Below, piece after piece: positions 15,486-24,105 of a stretch of DNA of 35,093 nucleotides (its first letter is position 1; each line of letters begins with the position of its first letter). A program made the translations under genes and the position numbers. The stretch spans positions 1-35,093 of the forward strand of contig JAJXWR010000020.1 of NCBI GenBank assembly GCA_021781515.1. Reading direction: 5' to 3'. The notes beneath the pieces were generated by a model, which made no database searches, was not told the DNA's origin, and saw nothing but the letters and a program-made list of their open reading frames with translations. The DNA is from Pseudomonadota bacterium. Its GTDB lineage: Bacteria > Pseudomonadota > Gammaproteobacteria > Pseudomonadales > Moraxellaceae.

Positions 15486-17549
15486 GTGTTGAGAAAAAAA
15501 ATTCGAGGATGGGCGTTAACGGCACTATTGCTGTCAAGTTTACCCCTGGCGGAGGCGGCACCCACTTGGCGAGTGAATCTGAAGGAAGCTGATATTTCGG
15601 CACTGGTGTCTGAAGTGGCGGAGATTACCGGAAAAAATTTCATTGTTGATCCGCGTGTCAAAGGAACAGTGACGGTGATTTCCACGCAGCCGATGAGTCA
15701 GGATCAGGTGTATGAACTGTTTCTCGGTGTGCTGGATGTCAATGGTTACAGTGCGGTGCCTGCCGGGAATTCTATTAAAATTGTTCCGGATATCAATGGT
15801 AGAACCGGAGGCGTACCGGTGGACATGACCGGGGTGGCGCACGGAGAGTCACTGGAAACCCGAGTGATATTGCTCAATAATACCAACGCCGTGGATCTGG
15901 TTCCGGTGTTGCGGCCCATGATGCCACAGTTTGCGCACCTGGCGGCGGTGCCTACAGTGAATGCCCTGATTTTGAGTGATCGGGCGAACAATGTTGAAAC
16001 GATGCAGCGAATTATTGATGCTCTGGAAGGTCAGGGTCGTGAGCAGCTTCGCACGATTGATCTGAAAAATGCGCAGGTGGCAGACGTGGTGAATATGTTG
16101 AAAGCCCTGACACCGGTGGGTCCGCAAGGACAGGGGGCACATATTCTCTCGCGTCTGCAGATCATTGAGGATGACCGGACGAACCGCATGATTGCCCGTG
16201 GGGATGGGGCGGCGATAGACCGGTTGCAGGCACTGGTCGCTACACTGGATATCCCGGCGGCAAATTCAGGAGATATTGAAGTTTTTCGCCTGCGACATGC
16301 CTCGGCCAAAGAAGTCGCTGACGTATTGAACAAAATGGTCAGTAATACGGGAGGGGGAGCGCCGCAGGGAGCGGTGGGCGCAGTGCGGGCCAACCCTTCC
16401 AAGCTGGGTGGCCCGGCGACGATCGTGGCGGACAAAGAACAGAATGCCGTCGTGGTGAGTGCCGATGGTCGGGTGATGCGAGAGATTGAACATGTTGTCA
16501 AGGATCTGGATGCCCGACGTGCCGAAGTGCTGATCCGTGCGGCTATTGTAGAAATTAGCGGCACCAATGGCAATCAGTTGGGTATTCAGTGGGCAGGTGG
16601 ATCGCCTTCTTCAGGCATTGGTACCATTTCCTTCAGTAATGCCGGTACCAGCCTGAATTCAGCGATTCTGGGCTATTTGAGCAGCTATGGGGCGGCTGCC
16701 ACTCCTTATGGCAGTACCTACGGTACCAATAATACGATGGCAACCAGTGGCGTAGGCAGTGCTGCTTCCAATATTACGCTGTCAGACGGAGCGACCGTTG
16801 CTTTCGGTCGGGAAATTCATCGGGCCAACGGTCAAAGCTCCTTCTATGGGGCCTTGTTGGAAGCATTGGCCACGGCCAGTAATGCCAATTTACTGTCGGC
16901 ACCTTCGGTGTTAACTCTGGATAATCAGGAAGCAAAAATTGTGGTGGGTGAAAATGTACCGTTTATTACCGGTGCCAGTACCAGTGCGGTGTCCGGAACG
17001 AATAATCCATTCCAGACCATTGAACGTAAAGATGTCGGAATTACTCTGAAAGTCGTGCCACATATCTCGGACGGAGGAGAAGTGCGCCTGGAAGTCGATC
17101 AGGAGGTATCAGCGATTCAGCCGTCGGTCAGTTCCATTCATGCGGCGGATTTGATTACCAGTACCCGTAATATCAAATCAACCGTATTGGTGCGCAATCA
17201 GCAGACGATTGTACTCGGGGGGCTGATGCAAAATGATACCACCAATTCGGAAAGTAAAGTGCCGTTCCTTGGCGATCTGCCGCTGATCGGTTGGTTATTC
17301 AAGGCAACCGGCCATGATGTCAACAAGACCAATCTGCTGGTTTTTCTGACACCGACGATTATTTCCGATGAACAGGGCGTCGATAAGGTTACTCAGGACG
17401 CCTATAAAGATATCAGATTGTTCCAGATGGGCTTGTGGGGGGATCGGCTGGGGGTATTACCGGATCACATGGAGCAAGTGTATACCGGGGTTCGCCATGA
17501 AGCGATGCCGCCTCCGTCGGTTCCAGCCAGTCAGCCGAGTAAACACTGA
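15486..17549 (+). CDS. gspD: Type II secretion system secretin GspD
   Basis: A 687-residue outer-membrane secretin. It has a signal peptide (about 1-26), an N0 domain (WRVNLKEADISALVSEVAEIT onward to about 98), repeated N1-N3 domains (about 110-400, with DRANNVETMQRIIDALE and DDRTNRMIARGD motifs) and the secretin domain from about 400. Diagnostic motifs are VPFITG in the secretin core and VPFLGDLPLIGWLFK near residue 592, followed by NLLVFLTPTI. It forms the multimeric pore for folded exoproteins. The start is GTG 15486 (TTG 15489 also possible). I see no separate pilotin gene; the following gene is a lipoprotein. Confidence 0.95.
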   Translation: MLRKKIRGWALTALLLSSLPLAEAAPTWRVNLKEADISALVSEVAEITGKNFIVDPRVKGTVTVISTQPMSQDQVYELFLGVLDVNGYSAVPAGNSIKIVPDINGRTGGVPVDMTGVAHGESLETRVILLNNTNAVDLVPVLRPMMPQFAHLAAVPTVNALILSDRANNVETMQRIIDALEGQGREQLRTIDLKNAQVADVVNMLKALTPVGPQGQGAHILSRLQIIEDDRTNRMIARGDGAAIDRLQALVATLDIPAANSGDIEVFRLRHASAKEVADVLNKMVSNTGGGAPQGAVGAVRANPSKLGGPATIVADKEQNAVVVSADGRVMREIEHVVKDLDARRAEVLIRAAIVEISGTNGNQLGIQWAGGSPSSGIGTISFSNAGTSLNSAILGYLSSYGAAATPYGSTYGTNNTMATSGVGSAASNITLSDGATVAFGREIHRANGQSSFYGALLEALATASNANLLSAPSVLTLDNQEAKIVVGENVPFITGASTSAVSGTNNPFQTIERKDVGITLKVVPHISDGGEVRLEVDQEVSAIQPSVSSIHAADLITSTRNIKSTVLVRNQQTIVLGGLMQNDTTNSESKVPFLGDLPLIGWLFKATGHDVNKTNLLVFLTPTIISDEQGVDKVTQDAYKDIRLFQMGLWGDRLGVLPDHMEQVYTGVRHEAMPPPSVPASQPSKH

Positions 17550-17550
17550 C

Positions 17551-18807
17551 ATGATGCGGGTGACAGCAAAAGGTTGGAGAGAAGGGAGGTATGGGCGTTT
17601 GATTATCTTGATCGGCTCTGTGTGGCTGGCAGGGTGCTCAGGGCAGGGGGTTGATAACCCGATTGCCTTTGCCAACATCCTCTCTCCTGGTATCGGTGCC
17701 ATCAGTGGTTTGAGTGGTGGCGTGGCCGGTTGGGGGCCATTACAGGGGGTTGTCATCGCTGGAGGCCCTTCATACAATCCGTTGGCCAATGCGCTTATTA
17801 CCGCCTATGGTTCGCCGGGGGATTCAACGGTCACTCCAACGGTACAGGCCTGTGCAAGTGCCACCAGTAACAGTTCCGGCCAGTTTATCCTGCCGATCGG
17901 CAATTGTCCGGTGCAGGGAGGCTTTGTCTGGCTGAGTGTGCTGACCGTTGATGCCACGGGGAATTTTGCGGCACTGGCCTCATTGTGGACTCCGGCCACG
18001 AATACCCTGATTGTTAATTTGACCCCGTTGACGACACTGATAACGACGGGGGTGTACGGCGCTAATCCGGTGGCGGGAATGGCGGCACTGGAGGTGGAAT
18101 TTCAGAATCAGTTGTTGCTTCAGGGAGCCCAGGCGGTGTCGGCTACAGCCGAGACGCAGATCTGGACGAATCTGCAGGCGCTGGAGAATGCCGTACGTAA
18201 TGATCTGGCGGATGTGGCGTTATCGGATATGTCCTATGTCCTATGGGGCCAGGTGGATGTGTTCATGACGCCATTGACCCTGAATTTTGAAGGACTGGAT
18301 GCGCTATACAGTAGTGTGGTGGTTCCAAGTGTTTCGCCGGTGCTCAATTCGGTGGTACTGGAGGGAACGGCTCAGTCCGGTGGCAACGGTTCGGTATTGC
18401 TGTCCATTGAAGCAAATGTGAGTGCGCAAGGCTCTGCTGGGGCACTGGTATCGGTGGCCCGAGGCGCTGCAGTGTCTGCGTTACAACAGGGGCAAGCCAA
18501 CCCACAGGCGGTATTGACGGCACTGCTGGCGGCGCATCAATGGGAATTGAATTATCAGGACAGCGCCGGACATCAGGCCAGTTGTGCCGGGGTCAGCATC
18601 ACGGCTGCAGGAGTGATTAGTGGCAGCAATTGCCTGGTGGAAGGAGTGGTAGGACAAACGTTGACGGGTCAAGTAACACAAGGAGCGGTCAACATGAGCG
18701 TAGGCGTGCTGACATTGAACGGTGCCATGAGTGTGGCGGCAGGGGCAGGAACGGGTACGGACACAGCGAAGAACGCTGGGACATGGACATTGCAACCGAT
18801 GTCCTGA
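17551..18807 (+). CDS. Large lipoprotein of unknown function linked to gspD
   Basis: A 418-residue protein starting 1 bp after the gspD stop. An N-terminal lipoprotein signal ends in lipobox LAGC (Cys29). The mature part is rich in Gly, Ala, Ser, Val and Thr. It holds an NLTPLTTLI motif seen in exported proteobacterial proteins. Two cysteine-bracketed segments resemble each other: one around CASATSNSSGQF...GNC (about residues 104-122) and one around CAGVSITAAGVISGSNC (about 347-363), suggesting disulfide loops in a duplicated module. The function is unknown. Direct linkage to the secretin suggests either a surface lipoprotein secreted by the system or an accessory of it. It is far larger than known pilotins. 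An alternative in-frame TTG at 17599 has a better ribosome site but leaves no basic n-region. Confidence 0.7.
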   Translation: MMRVTAKGWREGRYGRLIILIGSVWLAGCSGQGVDNPIAFANILSPGIGAISGLSGGVAGWGPLQGVVIAGGPSYNPLANALITAYGSPGDSTVTPTVQACASATSNSSGQFILPIGNCPVQGGFVWLSVLTVDATGNFAALASLWTPATNTLIVNLTPLTTLITTGVYGANPVAGMAALEVEFQNQLLLQGAQAVSATAETQIWTNLQALENAVRNDLADVALSDMSYVLWGQVDVFMTPLTLNFEGLDALYSSVVVPSVSPVLNSVVLEGTAQSGGNGSVLLSIEANVSAQGSAGALVSVARGAAVSALQQGQANPQAVLTALLAAHQWELNYQDSAGHQASCAGVSITAAGVISGSNCLVEGVVGQTLTGQVTQGAVNMSVGVLTLNGAMSVAAGAGTGTDTAKNAGTWTLQPMS

Positions 18808-18864
18808 TCGCTTTTTAAGCCACTGTTCGGTATGAAAAACTGAATGTAAAGGATTTGTTGGCTG

Positions 18865-19698
18865 ATGGAAAACGACCATGATGTACCGGCAGAACTGCTT
18901 CAGTCCTTGCCTCGCTGCACTAAAATAAGATTACCCTATTTGTTTGCCTGTATTTTTATGATTACCTTCGTGGCCGGGGTGTGTTTATATCTAGTTAACG
19001 TGATTTATAACCGGTGTCTCGATGAAGAGCTTTTAAAAAAAACGGGGGTTGCGGTTGAGGCACAAGTAATAGGCTTAACTATTAGCAGTGGCAGGAGAGG
19101 ATCCCTCTATTACGAGGTGACCTACAAATATACGCCTCTGGCCGCTAATTCAAGAAAATCAACGCCTCAGATCAATACCAGCCAGACGGATAAACTAAAG
19201 TTTCTGCCTCTAAAAACCGGACAATATGTACCAATATTGTATGCCCCGGCACGTCCGGGTGTAGCGGATCTGAACTTCAATGATGTGATTCACCAATCAA
19301 ATCCCTTCCAGATGATGTCAGCCGTGGCATGGGTGATCGCTATTGTCGTGGCCGGAGGTGTTTTTACCTTTGTACCTGGATTGCTGCTGTATCTCCGGGA
19401 GAAACGCCTGGTTCAATGGGGGTGTGCTGTGTCAGCAAACATTCTCAAGACGGAAACTGTTAAGGGAAATCGACCTGTTATTTCTGTGTCTTATCAGTTT
19501 GTTGATCAACACGGCAATACAGTTCAAGGACTTAAAAACATTCCAGCTGAAGGACAGCCAGGGTACGAATTGTTCCATCGGTATTTTGACAATCCGAAGG
19601 AGCTCCCCGTGGCCCTTTATGATCCTGAAAATAACTTCAGGAACATACTTTACCCTTCGCGGTTTGTGTGCTGCTACCGGGCAAAAAATTCGCTGTGA
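18865..19698 (+). CDS. DUF3592 membrane protein with two modules
   Basis: A 277-residue protein. Two hydrophobic segments (about 24-48 and 150-175) surround an extracytoplasmic-type domain, and a second similar domain follows. Each domain shows the DUF3592 pattern: EAQVIGLTISSG...YEVTYKYTP...VPILYAPARPG in the first and SANILKTETVKG...SVSYQFVDQHG...LPVALYDPENN in the second. The function of DUF3592 proteins is not known. GGA lies about 11 nt before the ATG. The next gene may be co-transcribed. Confidence 0.7.
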   Translation: MENDHDVPAELLQSLPRCTKIRLPYLFACIFMITFVAGVCLYLVNVIYNRCLDEELLKKTGVAVEAQVIGLTISSGRRGSLYYEVTYKYTPLAANSRKSTPQINTSQTDKLKFLPLKTGQYVPILYAPARPGVADLNFNDVIHQSNPFQMMSAVAWVIAIVVAGGVFTFVPGLLLYLREKRLVQWGCAVSANILKTETVKGNRPVISVSYQFVDQHGNTVQGLKNIPAEGQPGYELFHRYFDNPKELPVALYDPENNFRNILYPSRFVCCYRAKNSL

Positions 19699-19833
19699 AT
19701 GAATGCCAATTGGTCTTCGGGAAAAATCACAGTAGTGCTACTGGTTGCGCAGGCCGTTTACATTTACAATGGCAGGGTTGTTAGCGGTCATGGTCGTCCG
19801 CCCTTTTTATGTGACAAACAGGAGTTTGCGTTT

Positions 19834-20235
19834 ATGATGCGGCGTAATTCGTTTGTACTGCTTTGTCCCCTGTTGATGGCATGTTCTGCGCATGCCAATG
19901 GCATCCGTGCAACACTGGATGGTGTGTCATTGCCCATTACCAGTTATCAGTCCGCTGAGGCGGTCATGGGTCCAGGTAACAAAGGCAGTAATGAGCAGAG
20001 AAATCACAGGGATGTAGAACCGGCCACTATTGGATTTTCAGTGCCTTGTTCGCAGCTTCCAGATGGTTTGCGAAAAGGCGGTGCCAGAAATCTGGTCATA
20101 ACCACTGCAGATGATGTTTTTGCCATGGATTATCCCCATGTGGTGAGTGCGGTCGGGAAGGACAACGATTGTCATACCAAAATCAGTTATAAGCATTTGA
20201 CCCTGACTCCTATCCCGGGCGGCAAAAGCAGATAA
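19834..20235 (+). CDS. Small exported hypothetical protein
   Basis: A 133-residue protein I do not recognise. It has a clear signal peptide (MMRRNSFVLLCPLLMACSAHA) and a mature part of about 110 residues with two cysteines (VPCSQL and NDCHTK) that may form a disulfide. The start at 19834 is chosen because GGAG lies 9 nt upstream and the signal peptide begins there; the frame is open further upstream but without such support. It converges on the E2 gene with a 79-bp gap holding no clear terminator. Confidence 0.6.
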   Translation: MMRRNSFVLLCPLLMACSAHANGIRATLDGVSLPITSYQSAEAVMGPGNKGSNEQRNHRDVEPATIGFSVPCSQLPDGLRKGGARNLVITTADDVFAMDYPHVVSAVGKDNDCHTKISYKHLTLTPIPGGKSR

Positions 20236-20314
20236 TACACAAGGCAATGCATTGAATCTTTGGTATTGCTGGCGTTTCTGGAGTATTTGAACATCGTTCT
20301 GGACGCTCTTTGCA

Positions 20315-21280
20315 TTAGCCACGCAGATGTTCACCAAGGTGCTGCAGGAAACCGGCTGCCTCTTTGCCCGTCACGCAACGGTGATCAAAACTCAGGGACA
20401 AGGGTAACAGATGGCGTTTTTTGCCGACGGGGGACAAGCGCCCGGCACCGACGATAGCGACTTGGGGAGGGCTGACCATGGGGGTGGCATGACGGCCACC
20501 AAACATCCCAAAACTGCTGAGGGTGATGGTGGCACCGGAATGATCAGCGATGCTCAAAGTGCGTTGTTCGGCTTTCTGGCGCAGGAGTTCTACATCGGCT
20601 TCCCACTGTTGGCGTTCGTGTGGGCCGCCTGGCAGGACTGGGACAATCAGTCCATAGGGCATGGCCATGGCCAGGCCAATGCGTACCTCAGTGTGGAGTT
20701 TTCGGGCGAGTGGATGCGTTTGCAGCCAGGCATTCAAGGCAGGTTCGGCTTTGCAGGCCTGATAGACGGCCTCCAGTAGCCGTGCCAGCAGATGTTTGCG
20801 TTTATGCAGGATTACTTCATCAAAAATACTGACACGGGCAACATGCCGCCAAGCGTGCGTCATGGCGTGTGCCATTTCGCGACGCAAACCCTGTAGCGGT
20901 TCATAACCTTCGTCGGTTAACGGGCGCTGGCGGCCGATGATCAAGGTGTCACCGCAATACCCGGAACCGGAAGGTGAGAGTTCCCCGACTACTGAAACTG
21001 AAGGAGGCGTTTCCGGGTGAACTGGGGGCAAGGACTCGCTGACATTGGCGGCAAGGTAATCCAGCAGTACGGTTCCAACCGCAATCACATCACCAGCATT
21101 GCCGTAGCAATGCTGAACACTGCCGGCTTCGGGCGCAGGAATATCCACCAGCGCTTTAGCGGTTTCAACACTGAGCAGCGGTGTTCCTTGAACAATCTGT
21201 TGACCTGGCTGAACGTACCATTGCACCAGTTCTGCTTCTTTTAATCCTTCGCCAAGGTCAGGTAAGGTCAAGTGTTTCAT
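20315..21280 (-). CDS. 2-oxo-acid dehydrogenase E2 component (short lipoyl acyltransferase)
   Basis: A 321-residue E2. Residues 1-79 form a lipoyl domain with the attachment lysine K42 in VETAKALVDI. Residues about 125-320 are the acyltransferase core, with the SFDHR motif (H300). The last part of the usual HxxxDG active site reads HRCVTG, with Thr304 in place of Asp. Between the two domains there is a linker of only about 45 residues with no recognisable E3/E1-binding domain, so the protein is shorter than typical E2 (about 400 or more). It passes acyl groups to CoA in a pyruvate- or branched-chain-type complex. AGGAG lies 7 nt before the ATG, and E1beta ends 27 bp upstream. No E3 gene is present. 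Confidence 0.88.
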   Translation of the reverse strand: MKHLTLPDLGEGLKEAELVQWYVQPGQQIVQGTPLLSVETAKALVDIPAPEAGSVQHCYGNAGDVIAVGTVLLDYLAANVSESLPPVHPETPPSVSVVGELSPSGSGYCGDTLIIGRQRPLTDEGYEPLQGLRREMAHAMTHAWRHVARVSIFDEVILHKRKHLLARLLEAVYQACKAEPALNAWLQTHPLARKLHTEVRIGLAMAMPYGLIVPVLPGGPHERQQWEADVELLRQKAEQRTLSIADHSGATITLSSFGMFGGRHATPMVSPPQVAIVGAGRLSPVGKKRHLLPLSLSFDHRCVTGKEAAGFLQHLGEHLRG

Positions 21281-21307
21281 TCGCTACTCCTCTGGGCTGT
21301 TGTTCAA

Positions 21308-22282
21308 CTAATCCAGCATATGCACTACCCGGGTTATAATGTCCTCTACAGAAGGTAAATAATGCGATTCCATGCGGGCGTAAGGCATGATGGTATCAAA
21401 TCCTGCCAGACGGCTGACTGGTGCCTGTAATTCAGAAAAAAGTTCCTCGCTAAGCATGGCGGCAATTTCTGCGCCGAGGCCACCACTTAAAGCCGCTTCA
21501 TGAACGATTAGCGCTCGGCCTGTCGCCTGTACGGAAGCGATCAGGGTTTCCCGGTCTAGCGGCTTTAGGGTTGCTACATCGATGACTTCGGCTTCAATAC
21601 CTTGCTTACTCAGACGAAGTGCTGCATCAAGGCAGTCCTGAACACAGGCACCCCAACTGATCAGGCTGATGTCATCACCCAGGCGGCGGATCAACGCACG
21701 TTCCAGTGGCAACTGCAGGCCATCATCTGGGCAAAACTGTTTGTGCGATCGATAAAGCCGTTCAGGTTCCAGAACAATAACCGGATCGGGATCAGCAATG
21801 GCGGCCAGAAGTAGTTGATACGCAAGGCGCGGTGAGGAGGGGCAGATGATTTTCAGGCCAGGAATATGGGTAAGCATGGCTTCAGTGGATTCGGAGTGAT
21901 GCTCGGGTGCATGAATGCCGCCCCCATGCGGCACGCGTAAGGTCATGGGGCAGGTCAATCGGCCCCGGGTACGGTTGCGCAGACGGGCGGCATGCGATAC
22001 CAGATGTTCGAGTGCGGCATAGATGAAACCCATGAACTGAATTTCCGCAACCGGACGGAATCCCTGGCTGGCCAGACCGATCGATACCCCGGCAATCAGG
22101 CTCTCTGCCAACGGGGTATCAAGCACTCGCTGGCGGCCAAAACGCTGCTGCAGCCCTTGGGTAGCACGAAATACGCCACCGTTAAGCCCTACATCTTCGC
22201 CCAGCACAATCACCTGGGGATCCCGTTGCATCGCATGGTGCAAGGCCAGATTCACCGCTTCAATCAGCGTCAGGTCACTCAT
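21308..22282 (-). CDS. 2-oxo-acid dehydrogenase E1 component, beta subunit
   Basis: A 324-residue transketolase-like subunit. Landmarks are TLIEAVNLALHHAM, GEDVGLNGGVFRATQGLQ, RVLDTPLAESLIAGVSIGLA, and the C-terminal domain with EVIDVATLKPLDRETLI. With the alpha subunit it forms the thiamine-diphosphate site that decarboxylates a 2-oxo acid. The ATG at 22282 has GGAGA 8 nt upstream and overlaps the end of E1alpha by 8 bp, which implies translational coupling; a longer frame from 22348 would lie mostly within E1alpha. The substrate (pyruvate or branched-chain acids) cannot be settled here. Confidence 0.92.
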   Translation of the reverse strand: MSDLTLIEAVNLALHHAMQRDPQVIVLGEDVGLNGGVFRATQGLQQRFGRQRVLDTPLAESLIAGVSIGLASQGFRPVAEIQFMGFIYAALEHLVSHAARLRNRTRGRLTCPMTLRVPHGGGIHAPEHHSESTEAMLTHIPGLKIICPSSPRLAYQLLLAAIADPDPVIVLEPERLYRSHKQFCPDDGLQLPLERALIRRLGDDISLISWGACVQDCLDAALRLSKQGIEAEVIDVATLKPLDRETLIASVQATGRALIVHEAALSGGLGAEIAAMLSEELFSELQAPVSRLAGFDTIMPYARMESHYLPSVEDIITRVVHMLD

Positions 22283-23360
22283 GTCGGCGCTCTCCTCGGG
22301 CCAGTAAGGCTTGGCGCTGAGCCTTGAGTTCTTCAGGCAGGTGCGCATAAAGAAAATCGAACATGGTTGCCGGATCGGGTGCAGGCAGTCGCAAATACTG
22401 TTCTACAGTCTGCTCAATTTCGTTTTTTTGTTGTTGTTCTAGCGCTGCTTCACGGCTGTCATTCCAGGCACAGAATCGATCCATCAGAATACGCAGGCGT
22501 AGCAGCGGTTCTTCCATGCGTGCCTGCTCCAGACGTTCTGGGGTACAGTATCGTCGCATATCATCGGCTGTGGTATGGTCGCAAAGCCGATAGGTGACGG
22601 CTTCAATTAACGACGGCCCTTTGCCCTGACGTGCCCGTTCCAGTGCCTCGTTGACGACTGTCATGACGGCAAAGACGTCATTGCCGTCGACCTGGATACC
22701 GGGAATTCCGGCAGCGACCGCTTTTTGTGCCAAGGTCGCCGCAGCGGTCTGGGTGGAACGTGGCACAGAAATCGCCCACTGGTTATTGTTGATGACGACA
22801 ACCAGTGGCAGATGCCAGGTGCCGGCCAGATTGAGCGGTTCATAGAAATCACCACGACTGGTGGCTCCGTCACCACAAGTCGTGACCACCGCCTGGGCGA
22901 TGTGACGCAAGCGTAAAGCGACCGCCATACCGGCTGCATGACTGATCTGTGTGGCAATGGGGATACAAAAAGGCAGGTCGTTGCGTGCCTTGGCAAAATC
23001 ATTGCCTTTCTCATCACCTCCCCAAAATTGTAAAATCTCCAGCATCGATACCCCGCGCAACAACTGGGTACCGTGATCCCGGTAGTATGGCGCAAACAGG
23101 TCGGTTTCCTGCATCACCAGTCCGATACCGGTGCTGACGGCTTCCTGACCCAGTCCGGAGGCGTAGGTTCCCAACTGGCCGGTGCGTTGTAGCGACACAG
23201 CACGCTGATCAAAGCGCCGGGTTAGCCAGAGTTGCTGATAAATTTGTTGCAGACGTTCCGGTTGCAACAACGGTGGAGGACAAGAGGGATTGATCTGTCC
23301 GTTGCTGTCGACAAACTGAATATAGGGAACCTCTACCGATAAGGTATGCAGAAACGTCAT
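22275..23360 (-). CDS. 2-oxo-acid dehydrogenase E1 component, alpha subunit
   Basis: A 361-residue thiamine-diphosphate-dependent subunit. The cofactor motif starts with GDG (163-165) and ends with NNN (191-193). Other family landmarks are GLGQEAVSTGIG and the phosphorylation-loop region CDHTTADDMRRY. It is the first gene of a three-gene run (E1alpha, E1beta, E2) on the minus strand and has a good ribosome site (AAGGGGAAG). The 210-bp gap upstream (23361-23570) shows no gene; it contains only a weak 5-bp hairpin (23543-23556) that could mark the end of the toxin transcript. Confidence 0.92.
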   Translation of the reverse strand: MTFLHTLSVEVPYIQFVDSNGQINPSCPPPLLQPERLQQIYQQLWLTRRFDQRAVSLQRTGQLGTYASGLGQEAVSTGIGLVMQETDLFAPYYRDHGTQLLRGVSMLEILQFWGGDEKGNDFAKARNDLPFCIPIATQISHAAGMAVALRLRHIAQAVVTTCGDGATSRGDFYEPLNLAGTWHLPLVVVINNNQWAISVPRSTQTAAATLAQKAVAAGIPGIQVDGNDVFAVMTVVNEALERARQGKGPSLIEAVTYRLCDHTTADDMRRYCTPERLEQARMEEPLLRLRILMDRFCAWNDSREAALEQQQKNEIEQTVEQYLRLPAPDPATMFDFLYAHLPEELKAQRQALLARGERRHE

Positions 23361-23570
23361 TCCACTTCCCCTTAAGGCCGCAATTCAAGAGACACGGCAC
23401 TGTATTTAGTGTAGCGACAATTACGCTAGCCAAGGAGCCAGTACAGGCAGCGGACGCAGAAATACGATAGGCGGTTAGTGAGCGTTTAGTTGTAACGAAC
23501 TGCATTTGATCGCAGCAAACCGGAAATAAATGTAACTGACATCCGCCACAAGGCGGTTGGTCAGCAGAAA

Positions 23571-23852
23571 TTAGAAGCGCCGAGGCCAGCGCCGGGCGAC
23601 ATGTTTAACCCGCAAGATTTCCACCACGCCCCCGCGCATTCGGTACGGGATGATGTAGTTGGGGTGAATCACTAGTTCGCGTGTGCCAATTAAACGCCCA
23701 GGTCGCCCCATGCCGGGGAATCCGGCTAAGCTGTTGGTCTTTCGCTTGTATTTGAGTGCAAAGGACTTTGTCCGTTCGGCGTTATCTTTCTCGATGTACT
23801 CCACGATGGTGACGAGGTTGGCCAGTGCTGTTTTGGTCCACTTAACCGCCAT
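23571..23852 (-). CDS. ParE/RelE-family toxin of a toxin-antitoxin pair
   Basis: A 93-residue protein. The N-terminal KWTKTALANLVTIVEYIEKDN, the GMGRPGRLIGTRELVI core and the ending YRMRGGVVEILRVKHVARRWP are classic for ParE/RelE-type toxins (known members poison gyrase or cut mRNA; which applies here is not shown). ATG 23852 gives the usual family length and overlaps the antitoxin gene by 11 bp, so the two are translationally coupled. The pair sits between the E1/E2 operon and the ABC1 kinase-like gene. Confidence 0.85.
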   Translation of the reverse strand: MAVKWTKTALANLVTIVEYIEKDNAERTKSFALKYKRKTNSLAGFPGMGRPGRLIGTRELVIHPNYIIPYRMRGGVVEILRVKHVARRWPRRF

Positions 23853-24063
23853 ATTTTGCGAAGAAAGAATTGACTTCGTCGGCATTTGCGAACTCGCTCC
23901 GATCTGCTTCAGCAATACCTTGCTCGATGTCCTGGATTTGCCAAGCCTCGACATCGACGTACTCACGGAGCGCAGCCACCGTGATTGCGATTTTATTTCG
24001 GTCAGTGACCTGAGTAAGTTTTTCAAGTCGGCCGGAAGGCGGACGGTTTGCAGTGGCCGTCAA
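23842..24063 (-). CDS. CopG/RHH-type antitoxin
   Basis: A 73-residue protein. The central part (RLEKLTQVTDRNKIAITVAALREYVDVEAW) is a ribbon-helix-helix DNA-binding region, and the tail QIQDIEQGIAEADRSEFANADEV is the usual toxin-binding part of ParD/CopG antitoxins. It should neutralise the downstream toxin and repress its own promoter. The only start I can find is TTG 24063, with no clear ribosome site, and the first few residues fit the family poorly, so the 5' end may be altered. The gene lies 42 bp after the ABC1 gene on the same strand. Confidence 0.75.
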   Translation of the reverse strand: MTATANRPPSGRLEKLTQVTDRNKIAITVAALREYVDVEAWQIQDIEQGIAEADRSEFANADEVNSFFAKYGG

Positions 24064-24105
24064 TTGCAGTTATTTCTGGCTCAAAATCGATTCAAATGCA
24101 AGTCG

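Noticed and set aside
16031-16573. A 180-codon open frame on the minus strand
   Set aside because: It lies wholly inside gspD, whose secretin motifs are unmistakable; its Ser/Arg/Thr-rich product is the usual antisense shadow.
17368-17550. N-terminal extension of the gspD-linked lipoprotein
   Set aside because: The extension overlaps the end of gspD in another frame; the lipoprotein signal begins properly at 17551.
23543-23556. Hairpin between the toxin gene and E1alpha as a terminator
   Set aside because: The stem has only five pairs and no T run on either strand.
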